Assembly (NCBI GenBank): GCA_026706425.1
Contig: JAPOYW010000494.1
Location: 1-6,163, forward strand
Source: Gammaproteobacteria bacterium
Lineage (GTDB): Bacteria > Pseudomonadota > Gammaproteobacteria > Pseudomonadales > Azotimanducaceae
DNA: 6,163 bases
Direction: 5' to 3'
The notes beneath the pieces were generated by a model. It saw nothing but the letters and a program-made list of their open reading frames with translations. It was not told where the DNA came from and ran no database searches. The translations under genes were made by a program, and so were the position numbers. Of this stretch, positions 5,261 through 6,163 are shown piece by piece (within the stretch, counting starts at the first letter, position 1; every line of letters begins with the position of its first letter).

Positions 5261-6163
5261 CCCGGATTCCCGATTCGGTGACACCGTCCGCGACTGCCGA
5301 CGACGTGCAGGCCGCGATCCAGCAGCAACTGTCCACTCATGGCTTCTACTCGCCCGTCGAACTGCTCCTTGCCACCAACCGCCTCGGCTACGACGACTAC
5401 CGGGCGTGGCGGCGCGGCGACCGCCGGACTCTCGACGATTTGCTCCGCGACGGCGTGACGGAAGCGCGGACGTTGCTCGAGGAGGCCGAGGCGTGGGTGA
5501 GGGGCCTGCATCTCGAGGCCGAGGCGGCGTCGCTCCTCGGTACCGACAAGCACGCGGGCGTGGAACTCAAGGCATCGGACAATCCGGAGCTCGACAACCT
5601 GCTTCACGTCGAGTACCGGCGCGATGTGGATCGGGCCCAACCGGACCTGTTTCTCGACGGCACCCAGGCGCAGGTCCAGAACCAGCTCATCGAAGCAATC
5701 ACGGCGCGGGACGCCGCCGCCTGCGAAGTCAAGCTTCGGCAACTCCGCTCACTCGACGCCGAGCACTGGGCCATCGTCCATGCCGTTGCGTTGATCGAAG
5801 CGCTTCGCGCGGCACCCCTTGCACTGCCCGAGGAAGCCCGCGACCGGCTGGACGCCATCGAAAACCGGTGGCTTCCGGCGGCGTCGTCACTGCTGAGGGC
5901 CGGCGCGCGCGACTTCCTGAGCCCCCTATGGCGCGATGTGGGCCGGGCACTGGAGGGCGTCCCATTCGGGTCGCACGACGCCAAGGGGCATGCAAGCTGG
6001 GCGTACCTGAACGGCCTCGACTGGTCGAGCGTAAAGCGCACCGTCCTCGACGTGCAGAACCGGGAGTCCGAGCCGTTGCTGCAGACCTGGCTCGCCCTGG
6101 CGCGGTGGCGGCTTGCCGAGTACCGGGAAGCGATGCGCTCGTGGTTCGCATTGTGCTGGCACT
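5257..6163 (+). CDS. Unrecognised protein, probably alpha-helical repeat type (3' end outside window)
   Basis: An ATG at 5257 overlaps the hydratase stop in ATGA, and the frame stays open to the right edge, giving 302 residues with no stop. I do not recognise a family. There is no signal peptide or membrane segment, so it is likely cytoplasmic. Residues 17-63 form a compact Tyr/Trp-rich N-terminal block (FYSPVELLLATNRLGYDDYRAWRRG) followed by LDDLL. Residues 66-95 look like an acidic amphipathic helix. Residues about 136-185 (LIEAITARDAAACEVKLRQL, then LDAEHW) have the Ala/Leu spacing of a TPR-like helical hairpin, and 270-300 (LLQTWLALARWRLAEYREAM) resembles another. Tryptophans are frequent (W51, W80, W171, W205, W225, W248, W256, W278, W284, W296, W301). 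The codon pattern, strong G/C at third positions, matches the neighbours and supports real coding. The overlap implies coupled translation with the hydratase. TPR-like scaffolding is inference only. Confidence 0.8.
   Translation, partial: MTRIPDSVTPSATADDVQAAIQQQLSTHGFYSPVELLLATNRLGYDDYRAWRRGDRRTLDDLLRDGVTEARTLLEEAEAWVRGLHLEAEAASLLGTDKHAGVELKASDNPELDNLLHVEYRRDVDRAQPDLFLDGTQAQVQNQLIEAITARDAAACEVKLRQLRSLDAEHWAIVHAVALIEALRAAPLALPEEARDRLDAIENRWLPAASSLLRAGARDFLSPLWRDVGRALEGVPFGSHDAKGHASWAYLNGLDWSSVKRTVLDVQNRESEPLLQTWLALARWRLAEYREAMRSWFALCWH

Noticed and set aside
5116..6162. Several minus-strand open frames opposite the hydratase and the last gene
   Set aside because: They are Arg- and Ser-rich shadows with no motifs. 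The plus strand has the ATGA overlap and an uninterrupted, better composed protein.
1..6163. CRISPR array, tRNA or rRNA genes, insertion sequence ends, phage or toxin-antitoxin genes
   Set aside because: None is visible. There is no spaced long repeat array, no tRNA cloverleaf that I could find by eye, and no transposase or integrase reading frame.

Overview
The window is GC-rich DNA, clearly above 60% by eye, from what looks like a Gram-negative bacterium. It has an outer-membrane TonB-dependent receptor, a periplasmic thioredoxin-fold protein and a BioB that reads much like the E. coli enzyme. A gammaproteobacterial origin is my best guess; it rests mainly on BioB and is not proven.

Layout: two transcription units point away from each other across a 227-bp control region (3544-3770). 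On the minus strand, a secreted TlpA/ResA-type thioredoxin protein (3543 to 2227) is followed after 105 bp by a TonB-dependent receptor. The receptor starts at 2121 and is still open at base 1, so only its first 707 residues are visible. On the plus strand come biotin synthase bioB (3771-4745, TTG start), a single-domain MaoC-type hydratase (about 4796-5260), and an unrecognised, probably helical-repeat protein. That last gene starts by a 4-base ATGA overlap at 5257 and runs off the right edge.

How the genes may work together: the minus-strand pair suggests an envelope function. The receptor would import a large or scarce nutrient using TonB energy. Its visible barrel holds four cysteines in two close pairs, and the thioredoxin-like protein encoded just upstream could plausibly act on such thiols or disulfides. 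The plus-strand unit is led by the last step of biotin synthesis. No other bio gene is in view, so the link between bioB and the hydratase rests only on gene order.

The most striking non-coding signal is a run of four 11-bp direct repeats (3544-3587, consensus GCCGAAACCTT on the plus strand). It ends exactly at the preferred start codon of the thioredoxin-like gene, and a perfect 7-bp inverted repeat (3597-3614) lies just beyond it. The 11-bp period matches the direct-repeat operators of PhoB/OmpR-type regulators. No wholly new gene system is evident.
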